Shown: one piece after another, positions 42,133 through 51,538 of the stretch
Position numbering within the stretch: position 1 is the stretch's first letter
Layout of the letters: each line of letters begins with the position of its first letter
Origin: Citrobacter rodentium NBRC 105723 = DSM 16636
Lineage (GTDB): Bacteria > Pseudomonadota > Gammaproteobacteria > Enterobacterales > Enterobacteriaceae
Assembly (NCBI RefSeq): GCF_021278985.1
Contig: NZ_CP082833.1
Span: 1,674,001 to 1,738,000 of the forward strand
Direction of reading: 5' to 3'
Length of the DNA stretch: 64,000 bases
The notes under the pieces: generated by a model
What the model was told of the DNA's origin: nothing
Database searches by the model: none
The model's input: the letters and a program-made list of their open reading frames with translations, nothing else
Program-made: the position numbers and the translations under genes

Positions 42133-43005
42133 ATGGAGTGGAGTCTGACGCAGGATAAGCTGTTGGCGTTTCATCGCTTAATGCGCACGGATAAGCCCAT
42201 TGGCGCCTTGCTGCTCCTCTGGCCGACGCTGTGGGCGCTGTGGGTGGCGACCCCCGGTGTCCCTCCGCTGTGGATTCTGGCGGTATTTGTCGCGGGCGTC
42301 TGGCTGATGCGCGCCGCCGGATGCGTGGTAAACGACTACGCCGACCGCAAATTTGACGGGCACGTTAAGCGCACGGCGAACCGCCCGCTGCCGAGCGGCG
42401 CGGTGACGGAAAAAGAGGCCCGGACGCTGTTTGTCGTGCTGGTGCTGTTTGCCTTTTTGCTGGTGTTGACGCTCAACACCATGACCATCCTGCTCTCCGT
42501 GGCCGCGCTGGCGCTGGCGTGGGTCTATCCGTTTATGAAGCGTTACACTCATCTGCCGCAGGTGGTGCTGGGCGCGGCCTTTGGCTGGTCGATCCCGATG
42601 GCCTTTGCCGCGGTGAGCGAATCCGTACCGCTGAGCTGCTGGCTGATGTTCCTGGCTAACATTCTCTGGGCGGTGGCTTACGACACGCAGTATGCGATGG
42701 TGGACCGCGATGACGATCTGAAGATCGGCATCAAATCGACCGCAATCCTGTTTGGTAAAAACGACAAGCTGATTATTGGTATTTTACAGGTGGCGGTGCT
42801 GGCGCTGATGGCGCTGATTGGCTGGCTGAACGGGCTGGGGGTAGGGTTTTACTGGTCGGTGCTGGTGGCTGGCGCGCTGTTTGTTTATCAGCAGAGACTG
42901 ATTGCTAATCGCGATCGCGAAGCCTGCTTCAAAGCGTTTATGAACAATAACTACGTGGGGCTGGTGCTGTTTATCGGGCTGGCGATGAGCTACTGGCGTT
43001 TCTGA
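42133..43005 (+). CDS. ubiA: 4-hydroxybenzoate octaprenyltransferase UbiA
   Basis: UbiA attaches the polyprenyl tail to 4-hydroxybenzoate in the inner membrane. It has eight or nine hydrophobic helices. The first Mg-diphosphate motif is NDYADRKFD (67-75) and the second lies in YDTQYAMVDRDDD. Its 290 residues match E. coli. It forms an operon with ubiC. Confidence 0.97.
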   Translation: MEWSLTQDKLLAFHRLMRTDKPIGALLLLWPTLWALWVATPGVPPLWILAVFVAGVWLMRAAGCVVNDYADRKFDGHVKRTANRPLPSGAVTEKEARTLFVVLVLFAFLLVLTLNTMTILLSVAALALAWVYPFMKRYTHLPQVVLGAAFGWSIPMAFAAVSESVPLSCWLMFLANILWAVAYDTQYAMVDRDDDLKIGIKSTAILFGKNDKLIIGILQVAVLALMALIGWLNGLGVGFYWSVLVAGALFVYQQRLIANRDREACFKAFMNNNYVGLVLFIGLAMSYWRF

Positions 43006-43070
43006 ATACAGACGCTTTTAGTCGAGGTCATGCCGGGGGCCCGGCCTGCAAAATGCGTTCGGTGGGTTGG

Positions 43071-43162
43071 TGCCTGATGGCGCTACGCTTATCAGGTCTA
43101 CAAATGCATCCCAAGGCTGGAAACTGTAGGCCGGATAAGGCGGAACGCCGCCATCCGGCAAC
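43071..43162. repeat. BIME between ubiA and plsB
   Basis: Two inverted REP units, one CCTGATGGCGCTACGCTTATCAGG and one GTAGGCCGGATAAGGCGGAA with GCCGCCATCCGGC, lie between the converging genes. The first shares the ATCAGG core with the REP invaded by the IS element. Confidence 0.8.
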
Positions 43163-43197
43163 AAAAAACCGGTCATTTCAATTTTGACCGGTTTTTT
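43163..43197. terminator. Bidirectional terminator between ubiA and plsB
   Basis: AAAAAACCGGTCA pairs with TGACCGGTTTTTT, giving a GC core flanked by A and T tracts on both sides, suited to both convergent transcripts. Confidence 0.88.
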
Positions 43198-43202
43198 ATT
43201 CC

Positions 43203-45623
43203 TTACTCGCCCTGCGTCGCGCTCTCAATGGTGAGGCGCACGTCCGAGGTAATCAACTCCGCCAGCATCTGGTATACCTTCATGGTTTCGCCAGGTTCGG
43301 CGTCACCGGTATCGCTGATATAGCCTTCGTCACGCAAAGTAAGCACTAACGAACTGAACACCGCCTTGTCGAAAAACTCCGGTGCGTTGATGCCGTGCAG
43401 CACCGACAAACGCTGCGCCACGGTGCGGCTCTCTTTTTCCAGCGTGCCGCGGTTGATCGACGGATTCGCGCTCAGCAGCCAGAAGGTAATTGCATAGCGC
43501 TGCAGCGTCTCGCGCGCGCCAGCCGCCAGCAGTTGCAGGGTACGCGAATGGGCCGGATTAATATGCAGCTCGCCGTCCTGCACGGTAATCAGCCCCTGAC
43601 GCTGCATCTCCGTCGCCAGCGCATCAATTACGCTGGCCAAATCGGCACGCTCCCAGCGCAGGAACAGTTCGGCTTTCAGCATCGGATAGAGGATATCGAC
43701 ATGCTGCAGCAGCGCCTCGCGGGAGATGCGGCGATGCTGGGTGATAATGGCCGCCATCAGCGAAGGCAGCACCAGCATATGTGCGATGTTATTACGGTAA
43801 TAGGTCATCAGCACCGCCTGCTCGCGCGGCAGAATGATGATATCGCCAATCGTATCCTTCTCGACTTCGAACTTATTCATCTGCAATGCGTGATCGATAA
43901 GTTCACTGGCGCTGACGGAGGGCACCGTGGAGTCGGTGGAATAAGGCACATTGCGCATCAGATCCAGATAACAGTTCAACTGCTCAGTTAACTGTTCGCG
44001 GGTCAGTGAACGCTGACGCGAAGCCAGCAGCGCGGTACAGCACAGGTTCATGGCGTTCGCCGCCCCGGCGTTGTTAATGCGCACCATCAGCTCTTCGGCG
44101 ATGCCGTTGACGGTCGGCGTCAGCCAGGCCGGACGTACCGCCTCGATAGGATCGATCGACTCGCGCCAGTCCGGCACGTGATGGTTCAGCCAGGTCATCA
44201 GCGGCATCGGCTCGCCGAAGTTCACGTAGCCCTGACCGAGGTTACGCAGTTTGCTCAGGCCGCGCAGCATCTGCGGCAGGCTCTCTTTCTCTTTGGTCGC
44301 GCCGCGCAGCTCTTTGGCGTAAGTGCCCACTTCCATCACATGCTCATAGCCGATGTAAATCGGCACTAACGTAATCGGACGGGTGCCGCCGCGCAGCATC
44401 GCCTGGATAGTCATCGACAGGGTGCCGGTTTTTGGATCCAGTAAACGTCCGGTACGTGAGCGGCCGCCTTCGACAAAGTACTCGACCGAATAGCCGCGGC
44501 TGAACAGCTCGCCCAGATACTCGCGGAACACCGTGGAGTAGAGCTTATTGCCCTTAAAGGTACGACGGATAAAGAACGCGCCGAGACGACGGAAAATCGG
44601 TCCGGCAGGCCAGAAGTTGAGGTTGATGCCGGCAGCGATATGCGGCGGCACCAGCCCCTGATGATAGAGCACGTATGAAAGCAGCAGATAGTCCATATGG
44701 CTGCGGTGGCAGGGCACATAGACAATTTCGTGCCCGTCATGCGCCAGCTGGCGGACGCGCTCGGCGTTATGGACGTTAATCCCCTGATAGAGCCGGTTCC
44801 AGGTAAAGCCAAGAATGCGATCGGTCAGGCGAATCATCTCGTAAGAGAAGTTAGCGGCAATCTCTTCCATCAGCGCGATTGCGTTCTGCTGCGCTTTTTC
44901 ATGGGAGATTTTCTTGCTGCGCGCTTCGTCTTCTACCGCGCGGGCGATCGCTTTCGAGGCCAGCAGCTTGTTAAACAGATCCTGACGCGCAGGCAGGCGC
45001 GGGCCGACAGCCGCCAGACGCTGGCGGGCGAAGTGCATACGCGCCACGCGCGCCAGTTTTTGCGCGATGATTTTGTCGGTGCCGTGTTCGTCGGCCATCC
45101 GGCGCAGCGAAACGGAGGGTGAGAAGCGCACAAAGCTGTCGCGTCCCAGCCAGGAAACGGCAAAGAACTTCTGAATGCCGTTGAGCATACGTAATGGCGG
45201 GTTAACTTCGCCTTTTTCACGCCCCGGCGAGCGGCCAAACATCACCGATACCGGCACCATCTGCACATCCAGTTGTGGATTGCTGCGATGCAGATCGAGA
45301 TAGTTATGGAACAGCTTGATGGACTCTTCTTTCGGCGTGTAATAGGTAAAGACACGCGGTCCGCCATGAATAAAGACATAGCGCGGCAGCAGCGAGCCGT
45401 CGATCTCCAGCGGTTCTAACGGATCGGGAAGATCGTGCGCCAGACACTGGGCGCGCAAAGTCAGTAAGTCCGCTTTGGAGTTGTACGGCAAAACGTACAT
45501 AATTGGACGAGAGGTATCGAGTCCCAACTCCGGGGCAGGATCTGCCGGAATAGACTTGCTTTTTACCAGTACGCTTAGTGGTAAATTCAGTAACTTGTAG
45601 TAAATTCGTGGCCAGCCGGACAT
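43203..45623 (-). CDS. plsB: Glycerol-3-phosphate acyltransferase PlsB
   Basis: PlsB acylates glycerol 3-phosphate at the inner membrane, the first step of phospholipid synthesis. The catalytic HX4D motif is in CHRSHMDYLLLS, followed by the substrate-binding EGGRSRTG segment. The ATG at 45623 gives the MSGWPRIYY start of E. coli and 806 residues; the upstream extension in the open frame is not supported. It is divergent from dgkA. Confidence 0.97.
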   Translation of the reverse strand: MSGWPRIYYKLLNLPLSVLVKSKSIPADPAPELGLDTSRPIMYVLPYNSKADLLTLRAQCLAHDLPDPLEPLEIDGSLLPRYVFIHGGPRVFTYYTPKEESIKLFHNYLDLHRSNPQLDVQMVPVSVMFGRSPGREKGEVNPPLRMLNGIQKFFAVSWLGRDSFVRFSPSVSLRRMADEHGTDKIIAQKLARVARMHFARQRLAAVGPRLPARQDLFNKLLASKAIARAVEDEARSKKISHEKAQQNAIALMEEIAANFSYEMIRLTDRILGFTWNRLYQGINVHNAERVRQLAHDGHEIVYVPCHRSHMDYLLLSYVLYHQGLVPPHIAAGINLNFWPAGPIFRRLGAFFIRRTFKGNKLYSTVFREYLGELFSRGYSVEYFVEGGRSRTGRLLDPKTGTLSMTIQAMLRGGTRPITLVPIYIGYEHVMEVGTYAKELRGATKEKESLPQMLRGLSKLRNLGQGYVNFGEPMPLMTWLNHHVPDWRESIDPIEAVRPAWLTPTVNGIAEELMVRINNAGAANAMNLCCTALLASRQRSLTREQLTEQLNCYLDLMRNVPYSTDSTVPSVSASELIDHALQMNKFEVEKDTIGDIIILPREQAVLMTYYRNNIAHMLVLPSLMAAIITQHRRISREALLQHVDILYPMLKAELFLRWERADLASVIDALATEMQRQGLITVQDGELHINPAHSRTLQLLAAGARETLQRYAITFWLLSANPSINRGTLEKESRTVAQRLSVLHGINAPEFFDKAVFSSLVLTLRDEGYISDTGDAEPGETMKVYQMLAELITSDVRLTIESATQGE

Positions 45624-45793
45624 AAACGATGTAAAGCCTCTGGTTAATAATGCAAATGCGCTGCAAGGATAACAGAAAGTCATGTGAAATTCTGGTGTAT
45701 CCGGTCATACTTCGCGCCGGGTCGCCTGCGCTCAATACCGCTGAGCTAAACAGACATTGTCATTGACGCCAATAATGCGAAAAGGTTCTTTTA

Positions 45794-46162
45794 ATGGCTA
45801 ATAATACCACTGGATTTACCCGAATTATCAAAGCAGCAGGTTATTCCTGGAAGGGGTTTCGCGCCGCGTGGATTAACGAGGCGGCGTTCCGCCAGGAGAG
45901 CGTCGCCGTTCTGCTGGCCGTGGCGGTTGCCTGCTGGCTGGACGTGGATGCGATTACGCGCGTTCTGCTGATTGGCTCGGTCATGCTGGTGATGATAGTT
46001 GAAATCCTTAACAGCGCCATTGAAGCGGTGGTGGACCGTATCGGTTCCGAGTATCACGAGCTGTCGGGACGGGCGAAAGATATGGGGTCGGCTGCGGTGC
46101 TGCTCTCTATCATTATCGCTTTGATCACCTGGGGCATCCTGCTGTGGGCGCATTTTGGTTAA
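45794..46162 (+). CDS. dgkA: Diacylglycerol kinase DgkA
   Basis: DgkA phosphorylates diacylglycerol released during membrane-derived oligosaccharide synthesis. This 122-residue protein has three transmembrane helices and the active-site segment VEILNSAIEAVVDR, as in E. coli. It is divergent from plsB and lies just upstream of lexA. Confidence 0.97.
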   Translation: MANNTTGFTRIIKAAGYSWKGFRAAWINEAAFRQESVAVLLAVAVACWLDVDAITRVLLIGSVMLVMIVEILNSAIEAVVDRIGSEYHELSGRAKDMGSAAVLLSIIIALITWGILLWAHFG

Positions 46163-46240
46163 GCTTTTTACGACCAGGGTTCCATAACCGTATAAAACTC
46201 GCGAGCATGATGCAGTTTGTGGTTCCAAAATCGCCTTTTG

Positions 46241-46277
46241 CTGTATATACTCACAGCATAACTGTATATACACCCAG
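46241..46277. promoter_or_regulatory. Two LexA (SOS) boxes of lexA
   Basis: CTGTATATACTCACAG (46241-46256) and CTGTATATACACCCAG (46262-46277) match the CTGT-N8-ACAG type and are identical in arrangement to the E. coli lexA operators. Confidence 0.95.
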
Positions 46278-46285
46278 GGGGCGGA

Positions 46286-46894
46286 ATGAAAGCGTTAACG
46301 GCCAGGCAGCAAGAGGTGTTTGATCTTATTCGGGATCACATCAGCCAGACAGGTATGCCGCCAACGCGTGCGGAAATCGCGCAGCGTTTGGGGTTCCGTT
46401 CCCCGAACGCCGCTGAAGAGCATCTGAAAGCGCTGGCGCGCAAAGGTGTTATTGAGATTGTCTCCGGCGCATCTCGCGGCATTCGCTTGCTGCACGAAGA
46501 AGAAGACGGACTGCCGCTGGTCGGGCGCGTTGCCGCGGGCGAACCGCTGCTGGCCCAGCAGCATATTGAAGGCCATTACCAGGTCGATCCGTCACTGTTT
46601 AAGCCGAATGCCGATTTCCTGCTGCGCGTCAGCGGTATGTCGATGAAAGACATCGGCATTATGGATGGCGATCTGCTGGCGGTACACAAAACTCAGGATG
46701 TGCGTAACGGTCAGGTCGTCGTGGCGCGCATTGATGATGAAGTGACGGTAAAACGACTGAAGAAGCAGGGCAATAAAGTCGAACTTCTGCCGGAAAACAG
46801 CGAATTCAAACCGATCGTCGTGGACCTGCGTGAGCAGAGCTTCACTATCGAAGGACTGGCCGTTGGCGTGATCCGCAACGGCGAGTGGCTGTAG
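46286..46894 (+). CDS. lexA: SOS repressor LexA
   Basis: LexA represses SOS genes until RecA filaments trigger its self-cleavage. The N-terminal winged helix (1-70) is followed by the cleavage site Ala84-Gly85 (RVAAGEP) and the catalytic Ser119 (VSGMSM) and Lys156 (VTVKRL). It has 202 residues, like E. coli. GGGGGCGG precedes the ATG; two LexA boxes give autoregulation. Confidence 0.98.
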   Translation: MKALTARQQEVFDLIRDHISQTGMPPTRAEIAQRLGFRSPNAAEEHLKALARKGVIEIVSGASRGIRLLHEEEDGLPLVGRVAAGEPLLAQQHIEGHYQVDPSLFKPNADFLLRVSGMSMKDIGIMDGDLLAVHKTQDVRNGQVVVARIDDEVTVKRLKKQGNKVELLPENSEFKPIVVDLREQSFTIEGLAVGVIRNGEWL

Positions 46895-46920
46895 TACCTT
46901 CGTACTTTATTACCTTCACT

Positions 46921-46988
46921 CCGGCTGCGGCGTCAGCGCCGCCGCCGTCCGGTAACAGGCCCGCCAGCGCTACGCCTATCGGGCCTGT
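46921..46988. repeat. REP-like repeat between lexA and dinF
   Basis: GC-rich REP-type units, including GGCCCGCCAGCGCTACGCC followed by TATCGGGCC, lie within the lexA-dinF operon. Confidence 0.65.
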
Positions 46989-47031
46989 AAAATTTTTCAA
47001 AATGCGATAACGGCTTCTCAGGCTTCTTTTT

Positions 47032-48357
47032 ATGCCTTTTTTTACTTCTGCTGATAAAGCGCTCTGGCGTCTTGCCTTACCCATGATTTTCTCCAATATC
47101 ACCGTTCCCCTGCTGGGACTGGTCGACACCGCGGTGATCGGCCATCTCGACAGCCCCGTTTATCTCGGCGGCGTGGCGGTGGGGGCGACGGCGACCAGTT
47201 TTCTGTTCATGATGCTGCTTTTTTTGCGTATGAGCACCACGGGGCTGACGGCGCAGGCGTTTGGCGCGAAGAACCCGCAGGCGCTGGCGCGAGCGCTGGT
47301 ACAGCCGCTGCTGTTGGCGCTGGGCGCAGGCGCGTTAATCGCGCTTTGCCGTACTCCGCTTATCGATCTCGCGCTGCATATCGTCGGCGGCAGCGAAGCC
47401 GTACTGACCCAGGCAAGGCGTTTTCTGGAGATTCGCTGGCTGAGCGCGCCCGCCTCGCTGGCGAATCTGGTTCTGCTGGGCTGGCTGTTGGGCGTTCAGT
47501 ACGCGCGCGCGCCGGTGATCCTGCTGGTAGTCGGTAATATCATCAACATTGCGCTCGACCTGTGGCTGGTGATGGGACTGCATATGAACGTGCAGGGCGC
47601 GGCGCTGGCAACGATGATCGCCGAGTACGCCACGCTGCTGATTGGTCTGCTGATGGTGCGCAAGGTGCTGCGTCTGCGCGGCGTGTCGTCTGCGATGCTG
47701 AAACAGTCCTGGCGCGGCAACTTTCGCCGTCTGCTGGCGCTCAATCGCGACATTATGCTGCGCTCATTGCTGCTGCAACTCTGCTTTGGCACCATCACCG
47801 TCCTCGGCGCCCGCTCAGGTAGCGATATTGTCGCCGTTAATGCGGTGCTGATGACGCTGCTGACCTTCACCGCTTATGCTCTTGACGGCTTTGCCTACGC
47901 GGTGGAAGCGCATTCCGGCCAGGCGTATGGCGCGCGCGACGGTAGCCAGCTGCTGGCGGTATGGCGGGCCGCCTGTCGTCAGGCGGGCATTGTGGCGCTG
48001 CTGTTCTCGTTGACGTATCTGCTGGCGGGCGAACCGATCGTTGCGCTGCTGACCTCGTTGCCGCAGTTACAACAGCTTGCCGACCATTATCTGTACTGGC
48101 AGGTGATTCTGCCGCTGGTTGGCGTCTGGTGCTATCTGCTGGATGGTATGTTTATCGGCGCAACGCGGGCGGCGGAAATGCGCAACAGCATGGCGGTAGC
48201 GGCAGCCGGGTTCGCCTTAACGCTGCTGGCGTTGCCGGTGCTGGGAAATCACGGTTTATGGCTGGCGCTGGCGGTTTTTCTGGCGCTGCGTGGCCTCTCT
48301 CTGGCGTGGATATGGCGGCGACACTGGCGAAACGGCAGCTGGTTTTCGGCAGCGTGA
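47032..48357 (+). CDS. dinF: MATE-family transporter DinF
   Basis: DinF is a damage-inducible MATE-family exporter with about 12 membrane helices, cotranscribed with lexA under SOS control. The protein (441 residues from this ATG) matches E. coli from DKALWRLALPMIFSN onward. The ribosome site is weak and an upstream start is possible, since longer N-termini are annotated in relatives. Confidence 0.93.
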   Translation: MPFFTSADKALWRLALPMIFSNITVPLLGLVDTAVIGHLDSPVYLGGVAVGATATSFLFMMLLFLRMSTTGLTAQAFGAKNPQALARALVQPLLLALGAGALIALCRTPLIDLALHIVGGSEAVLTQARRFLEIRWLSAPASLANLVLLGWLLGVQYARAPVILLVVGNIINIALDLWLVMGLHMNVQGAALATMIAEYATLLIGLLMVRKVLRLRGVSSAMLKQSWRGNFRRLLALNRDIMLRSLLLQLCFGTITVLGARSGSDIVAVNAVLMTLLTFTAYALDGFAYAVEAHSGQAYGARDGSQLLAVWRAACRQAGIVALLFSLTYLLAGEPIVALLTSLPQLQQLADHYLYWQVILPLVGVWCYLLDGMFIGATRAAEMRNSMAVAAAGFALTLLALPVLGNHGLWLALAVFLALRGLSLAWIWRRHWRNGSWFSAA

Positions 48358-48486
48358 CGGTTAAATATTCTGAATAGTCAGTCGCACTCAGAATCACTGA
48401 CTACACTTAATATCACGTCCAGCAAAAAACGCAGCAACGTTGGATGACAGACTCGCTATTCACAGCCTAACGAAGAGGACTTTATG

Positions 48487-48696
48487 ATGAATAAAGACGA
48501 AGCCGGTGGTAACTGGAAGCAATTCAAAGGTAAGGTGAAAGAGCAATGGGGCAAACTGACCGATGACGATATGACGGTCATCGAAGGTAAACGTGACCAG
48601 CTGGTAGGTAAAATCCAGGAACGTTATGGTTACGAGAAAGATCAGGCGGAAAGAGAGGTCGGTGACTGGGAAACCCGCAACGACTACCGCTGGTAA
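48487..48696 (+). CDS. yjbJ: CsbD-family stress protein YjbJ
   Basis: YjbJ is a small, abundant, charged cytoplasmic protein of the CsbD family, sigma-S dependent in E. coli; its role is unknown. The second of two ATG codons (48487) is preferred because GAGGA lies seven bases upstream and it gives the 69 residues of E. coli YjbJ. Confidence 0.93.
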   Translation: MNKDEAGGNWKQFKGKVKEQWGKLTDDDMTVIEGKRDQLVGKIQERYGYEKDQAEREVGDWETRNDYRW

Positions 48697-48772
48697 TTTT
48701 TCAGCTGCCAGTCAGTACAAGGACGTACTGCCCTTCATTACCCTGAGCGGCATAACCTTGCCGCTCGCGTTC

Positions 48773-49288
48773 TTAGCGTGGTTTCTTTTTCACCTGTACG
48801 GAGTGATCGTGCTGACACTCGCCAGGGTGACGACAGGCTTCCACCTCCACGCAGGCTGAACACAGGCCATGCGCTTCAATCACGTTATGGCGCAGAGCGA
48901 ATCCCATCTTCGCCGCCAGCGTATGCATAATATCCTCCACTCCTTCCGCGCACTCTTCCTTCACGCCGCCGCAGCGATCGCAAATAAACATGGCTGAGGT
49001 ATGGGTTGGCTGATCGAACAGGTAGCACAGCACGTAGCTGTTGGTGGACTCGACCTTATGCACAAACCCTTGCTCAAGCAGAAAATCCAGCGCGCGATAA
49101 ACCGTTGGCGGCTTGGCCTGCGGCTCTGTTTCCCGCAGCAGGTCGAGCAGATCGTAAGCGCTAATCGCCCCTTCCTGCAGACTCATCAGACGCAGTACTT
49201 CGAGACGCTGTGGGGTCAGCCGCACGTTGCGTTGCGCGCACAATTTTTCAGCTTGCGCTAACAGCTCTTGCGTTGTGGTCTTTTCCAT
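48773..49288 (-). CDS. zur: Zinc uptake regulator Zur
   Basis: Zur is the Fur-family repressor of zinc uptake genes. Features are the winged helix (about 20-85, with PPTVYRALDFLLEQG), the structural zinc cysteines CDRCGG and CSAC, and a His-rich tail (HPGECQHDH). The 171-residue length is that of E. coli. It converges on yjbJ. Confidence 0.96.
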   Translation of the reverse strand: MEKTTTQELLAQAEKLCAQRNVRLTPQRLEVLRLMSLQEGAISAYDLLDLLRETEPQAKPPTVYRALDFLLEQGFVHKVESTNSYVLCYLFDQPTHTSAMFICDRCGGVKEECAEGVEDIMHTLAAKMGFALRHNVIEAHGLCSACVEVEACRHPGECQHDHSVQVKKKPR

Positions 49289-49510
49289 CGGGCACCTCGG
49301 ATTGCGTGGGGTGATAAACCCTCACTTTATCATGTTCTGCCGGAAACGCCGAGATCCCGCCAGTAACGATATATCGTCTGCTCATCTTTCCCCTCTTTAT
49401 AAACTCTTCTATACATATTGATGCACGTTACAAAAAGAAACAGTTCCGGCACGTTCAGCATGGAGCGAATAAAAGCGTTTTTTATTCATTTTTTTTCACA
49501 GCAATAGTAC

Positions 49511-49539
49511 TCCTCTGCCTTACCGCTAACGGCAGAGGG
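49511..49539. terminator. Hairpin upstream of the TraF-like fragment
   Basis: CCTCTGCC and GGCAGAGG form an eight-base-pair stem with a long loop, without a clear T tract, about 35 bases before the GTG start. It may be a leader structure rather than a terminator. Confidence 0.4.
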
Positions 49540-49573
49540 TGTTATTTCAACTGCTAATAAAAATGGGTTTATT

Positions 49574-49822
49574 GTGAATAAAAATTTTAACTTTTCGGTG
49601 GTGGCGATTGCGGTCTCATTTCTGGTTTCTCAATCCGCAAGCGCGGCAAATACCTGGGCAGAAGCACGTAACGACGCGATGGGCGGGACGGGCGTAGCTT
49701 CGGCAAACTATGGCAGCGGCGTTCTGATCAACCCGGCGCTGCTGGCAAAAGCGAAGCCGGAGGACAGCGTAACCGTCATCCTTCCTGCGGTCGGGGCGCA
49801 AATCACTGACAAGGATTTTTAA
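49574..49822 (+). pseudogene. TraF-like outer-membrane protein, N-terminal fragment
   Basis: The 82-residue frame has a signal peptide (cleavage near SASA-ANTW) and then WAEARNDAMGGTGVASANYG, typical of the start of conjugal transfer TraF-like outer-membrane proteins of around 400 residues. The frame ends abruptly at TAA in the sequence just before the prophage integrase. The gene is therefore most likely cut by prophage integration, with its 3' part beyond the far prophage end. The start is a GTG with no strong ribosome site. Confidence 0.7.
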
Positions 49823-50001
49823 CCCTTTTTCAGTCTCTGACAATCTAAGGCTCCTTTATTAACAAACGCCCATTTGCAAACTGCTGTTTAATCTGAAAAA
49901 ACATTCATAATCATACAGATAACAACATAACCATTTAGACGGGCAATACTGAAAAATTGTTATTCAGTATCACCCTTTAAGCCGTTTCAGGCTATATAAA
50001 A
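49790..50001. other. Probable prophage attachment region (attL)
   Basis: Host similarity ends near 49822 and the integrase ends at 50002. In P2-type phages attP lies directly downstream of int, so the host-phage junction falls here. The core cannot be fixed without the other prophage end. The segment is AT-rich and includes the inverted repeat ACTGAAAAATTGTTATTCAGT (49949-49969). Confidence 0.6.
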
Positions 50002-51006
50002 TTAATCCCCCGTGGACACTGCGTGGACACTCACGCCACCTTTCAGCGGATTAAGGGCCACCGCATCCTGCAGGTAATCCGGTGCAAAATGTGCATATGC
50101 CATTGTTTGCTGAATGGTTGCGTGGCCAAGAATCTTCTGAAGCGCAATAATGTTTCCTCCGTTCATCACAAAATGGCTGGCGAACGTATGCCGCAGCACA
50201 TGCGCAGCCTGGCCTTTTGGCAAATCGGGCTTAACCCTTTTCAGCGCTAGGCAGAATTCCCGGTACTTCACCTCAAACAAGTTGCCTGTTTCTCTGGTTC
50301 TGATCGCCTCACAAACCGCCTGTGAAATTGGCACCGTTCTCTTCCGGCCATTTTTGGTTTCAAGAAACGTTACACGGTTATGAACTATCTGTTCACCACG
50401 AAGCTTACAAGCTTCACTCCAGCGCGCCCCTGTGCTTAAACACAAAAGCGCAACACGCCAGTAGTCGCCCTCCAGTGTATCGAGCAATAGCGCTACTTCC
50501 TTCTGGGACAGGAAAGCCATTTCTCGCGGGGATACATAAAGAATAGAAATTCCCCTTACCGGATGTTCTGCATCCCAAAGGCCTATTCTTTTCAGAACAG
50601 TAAACATGCCGGATAGTCGGTTCATGTACCTGTTAGCAGATGACGGTTTCAATCCAGCAGCTATCTTTTGAGAACGCCACGCGATAATTTTCAGCTTATC
50701 AAGATCCACAGCCTGCATATCAGCGCCAAGCTCATTGATTATGTTGCACAGTTGTTTTCGGTCTTCTTCCGCCTTACGCCTGTGTTGACCGTGATACATC
50801 CACCACAACTCAAGCAAATCATTTAGCGTTCGGCGATCACGGTAGCCCTGTATATATTCCCGCTTTTCAGCGTTCGCCATGATGTAGCGTTCAGTGGCCA
50901 CCGCTACCGATTTTTTGTCAAATACCTTACGCACGCGCTTTCCCTTGCGTCCGTTCGGCCTGATGTCCAGCAAATAACGACCATCTTCGAGCTTCTTAAT
51001 TGACAT
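50002..51006 (-). CDS. int: P2-type tyrosine integrase
   Basis: The 334-residue tyrosine recombinase integrates and excises the prophage. The catalytic residues are visible: Arg in STGARWSEA, His and Arg in HVLRHTFASHF, His in LGHATIQQ and the nucleophile Tyr in TMAYAHFAPDY. I start at the ATG at 51006 because GGAGGG lies seven bases upstream. It lies next to the attachment region. Confidence 0.95.
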   Translation of the reverse strand: MSIKKLEDGRYLLDIRPNGRKGKRVRKVFDKKSVAVATERYIMANAEKREYIQGYRDRRTLNDLLELWWMYHGQHRRKAEEDRKQLCNIINELGADMQAVDLDKLKIIAWRSQKIAAGLKPSSANRYMNRLSGMFTVLKRIGLWDAEHPVRGISILYVSPREMAFLSQKEVALLLDTLEGDYWRVALLCLSTGARWSEACKLRGEQIVHNRVTFLETKNGRKRTVPISQAVCEAIRTRETGNLFEVKYREFCLALKRVKPDLPKGQAAHVLRHTFASHFVMNGGNIIALQKILGHATIQQTMAYAHFAPDYLQDAVALNPLKGGVSVHAVSTGD

Positions 51007-51102
51007 TGCGAAGCCCTCCAATGAACCGCCCTACAATTTCTCCAGCCTCTTTCCAGCAATAATCAGACCAGACAAAGAGCAGGTCTAACCAGTTTTCTGG
51101 CC

Positions 51103-51441
51103 TTAGCGGGGTGATTTTTGGTTTGTTTCGGTTGAAACCTGATCGCCCTCCGAATCGAAGAAGCCATCAAGAGAGAGAGGCGGAGCAATCTGCCCCGTCG
51201 CAGCATTAGTTTGATTAAACATCACCCAATCCGAATACTTCCGAAAACGAGGATGATTCAAAATCAGGAGTAACGTTTCTCCAGGTATCATTCTTCCCAA
51301 TATTTCATAATTTTTGAGATTGTATTGAGATACCCCTGTCACCTCCTCCATCTCTCTACGTGACAATCCCTCTGCCTCTCGAATCAGGCGAAGTTTTTCT
51401 CCAAGGCTTGATTTATGGATCATATGTGATCTAAACTCCAT
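51103..51441 (-). CDS. Prophage repressor (P2 C-like, XRE family)
   Basis: This protein of about 106-112 residues has a helix-turn-helix in its first half (LGEKLRLIREAEGLSRREMEE then VSQYNLKNYE; each under the family's usual HTH length) and an acidic tail. It is divergent from cox, the position of the P2 C immunity repressor. An ATG at 51423 (MIHKSSLGEK) is a good alternative start. It shows no RecA-cleavage domain. Confidence 0.8.
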   Translation of the reverse strand: MEFRSHMIHKSSLGEKLRLIREAEGLSRREMEEVTGVSQYNLKNYEILGRMIPGETLLLILNHPRFRKYSDWVMFNQTNAATGQIAPPLSLDGFFDSEGDQVSTETNQKSPR

Positions 51442-51515
51442 GCTATTGGGTTACATGTGATACAAAACATTCAAATAGCCAAAATAAGCCTATATAAGCC
51501 ATTTTGGGCCATTTG
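51421..51515. promoter_or_regulatory. Repressor/Cox operator region
   Basis: Two direct repeats, CATATGTGAT (51421) and ACATGTGAT (51453), resemble the paired direct-repeat operators of P2 C. Next to them are four ten-base units each ending GCC (51471-51510: AATAGCC, AATAAGCC, ATATAAGCC, TTTTGGGCC), spaced by one helical turn, which fit multiple Cox-type sites. Confidence 0.5.
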
Positions 51516-51538
51516 GACGAATTAAGGAGATTACCACA

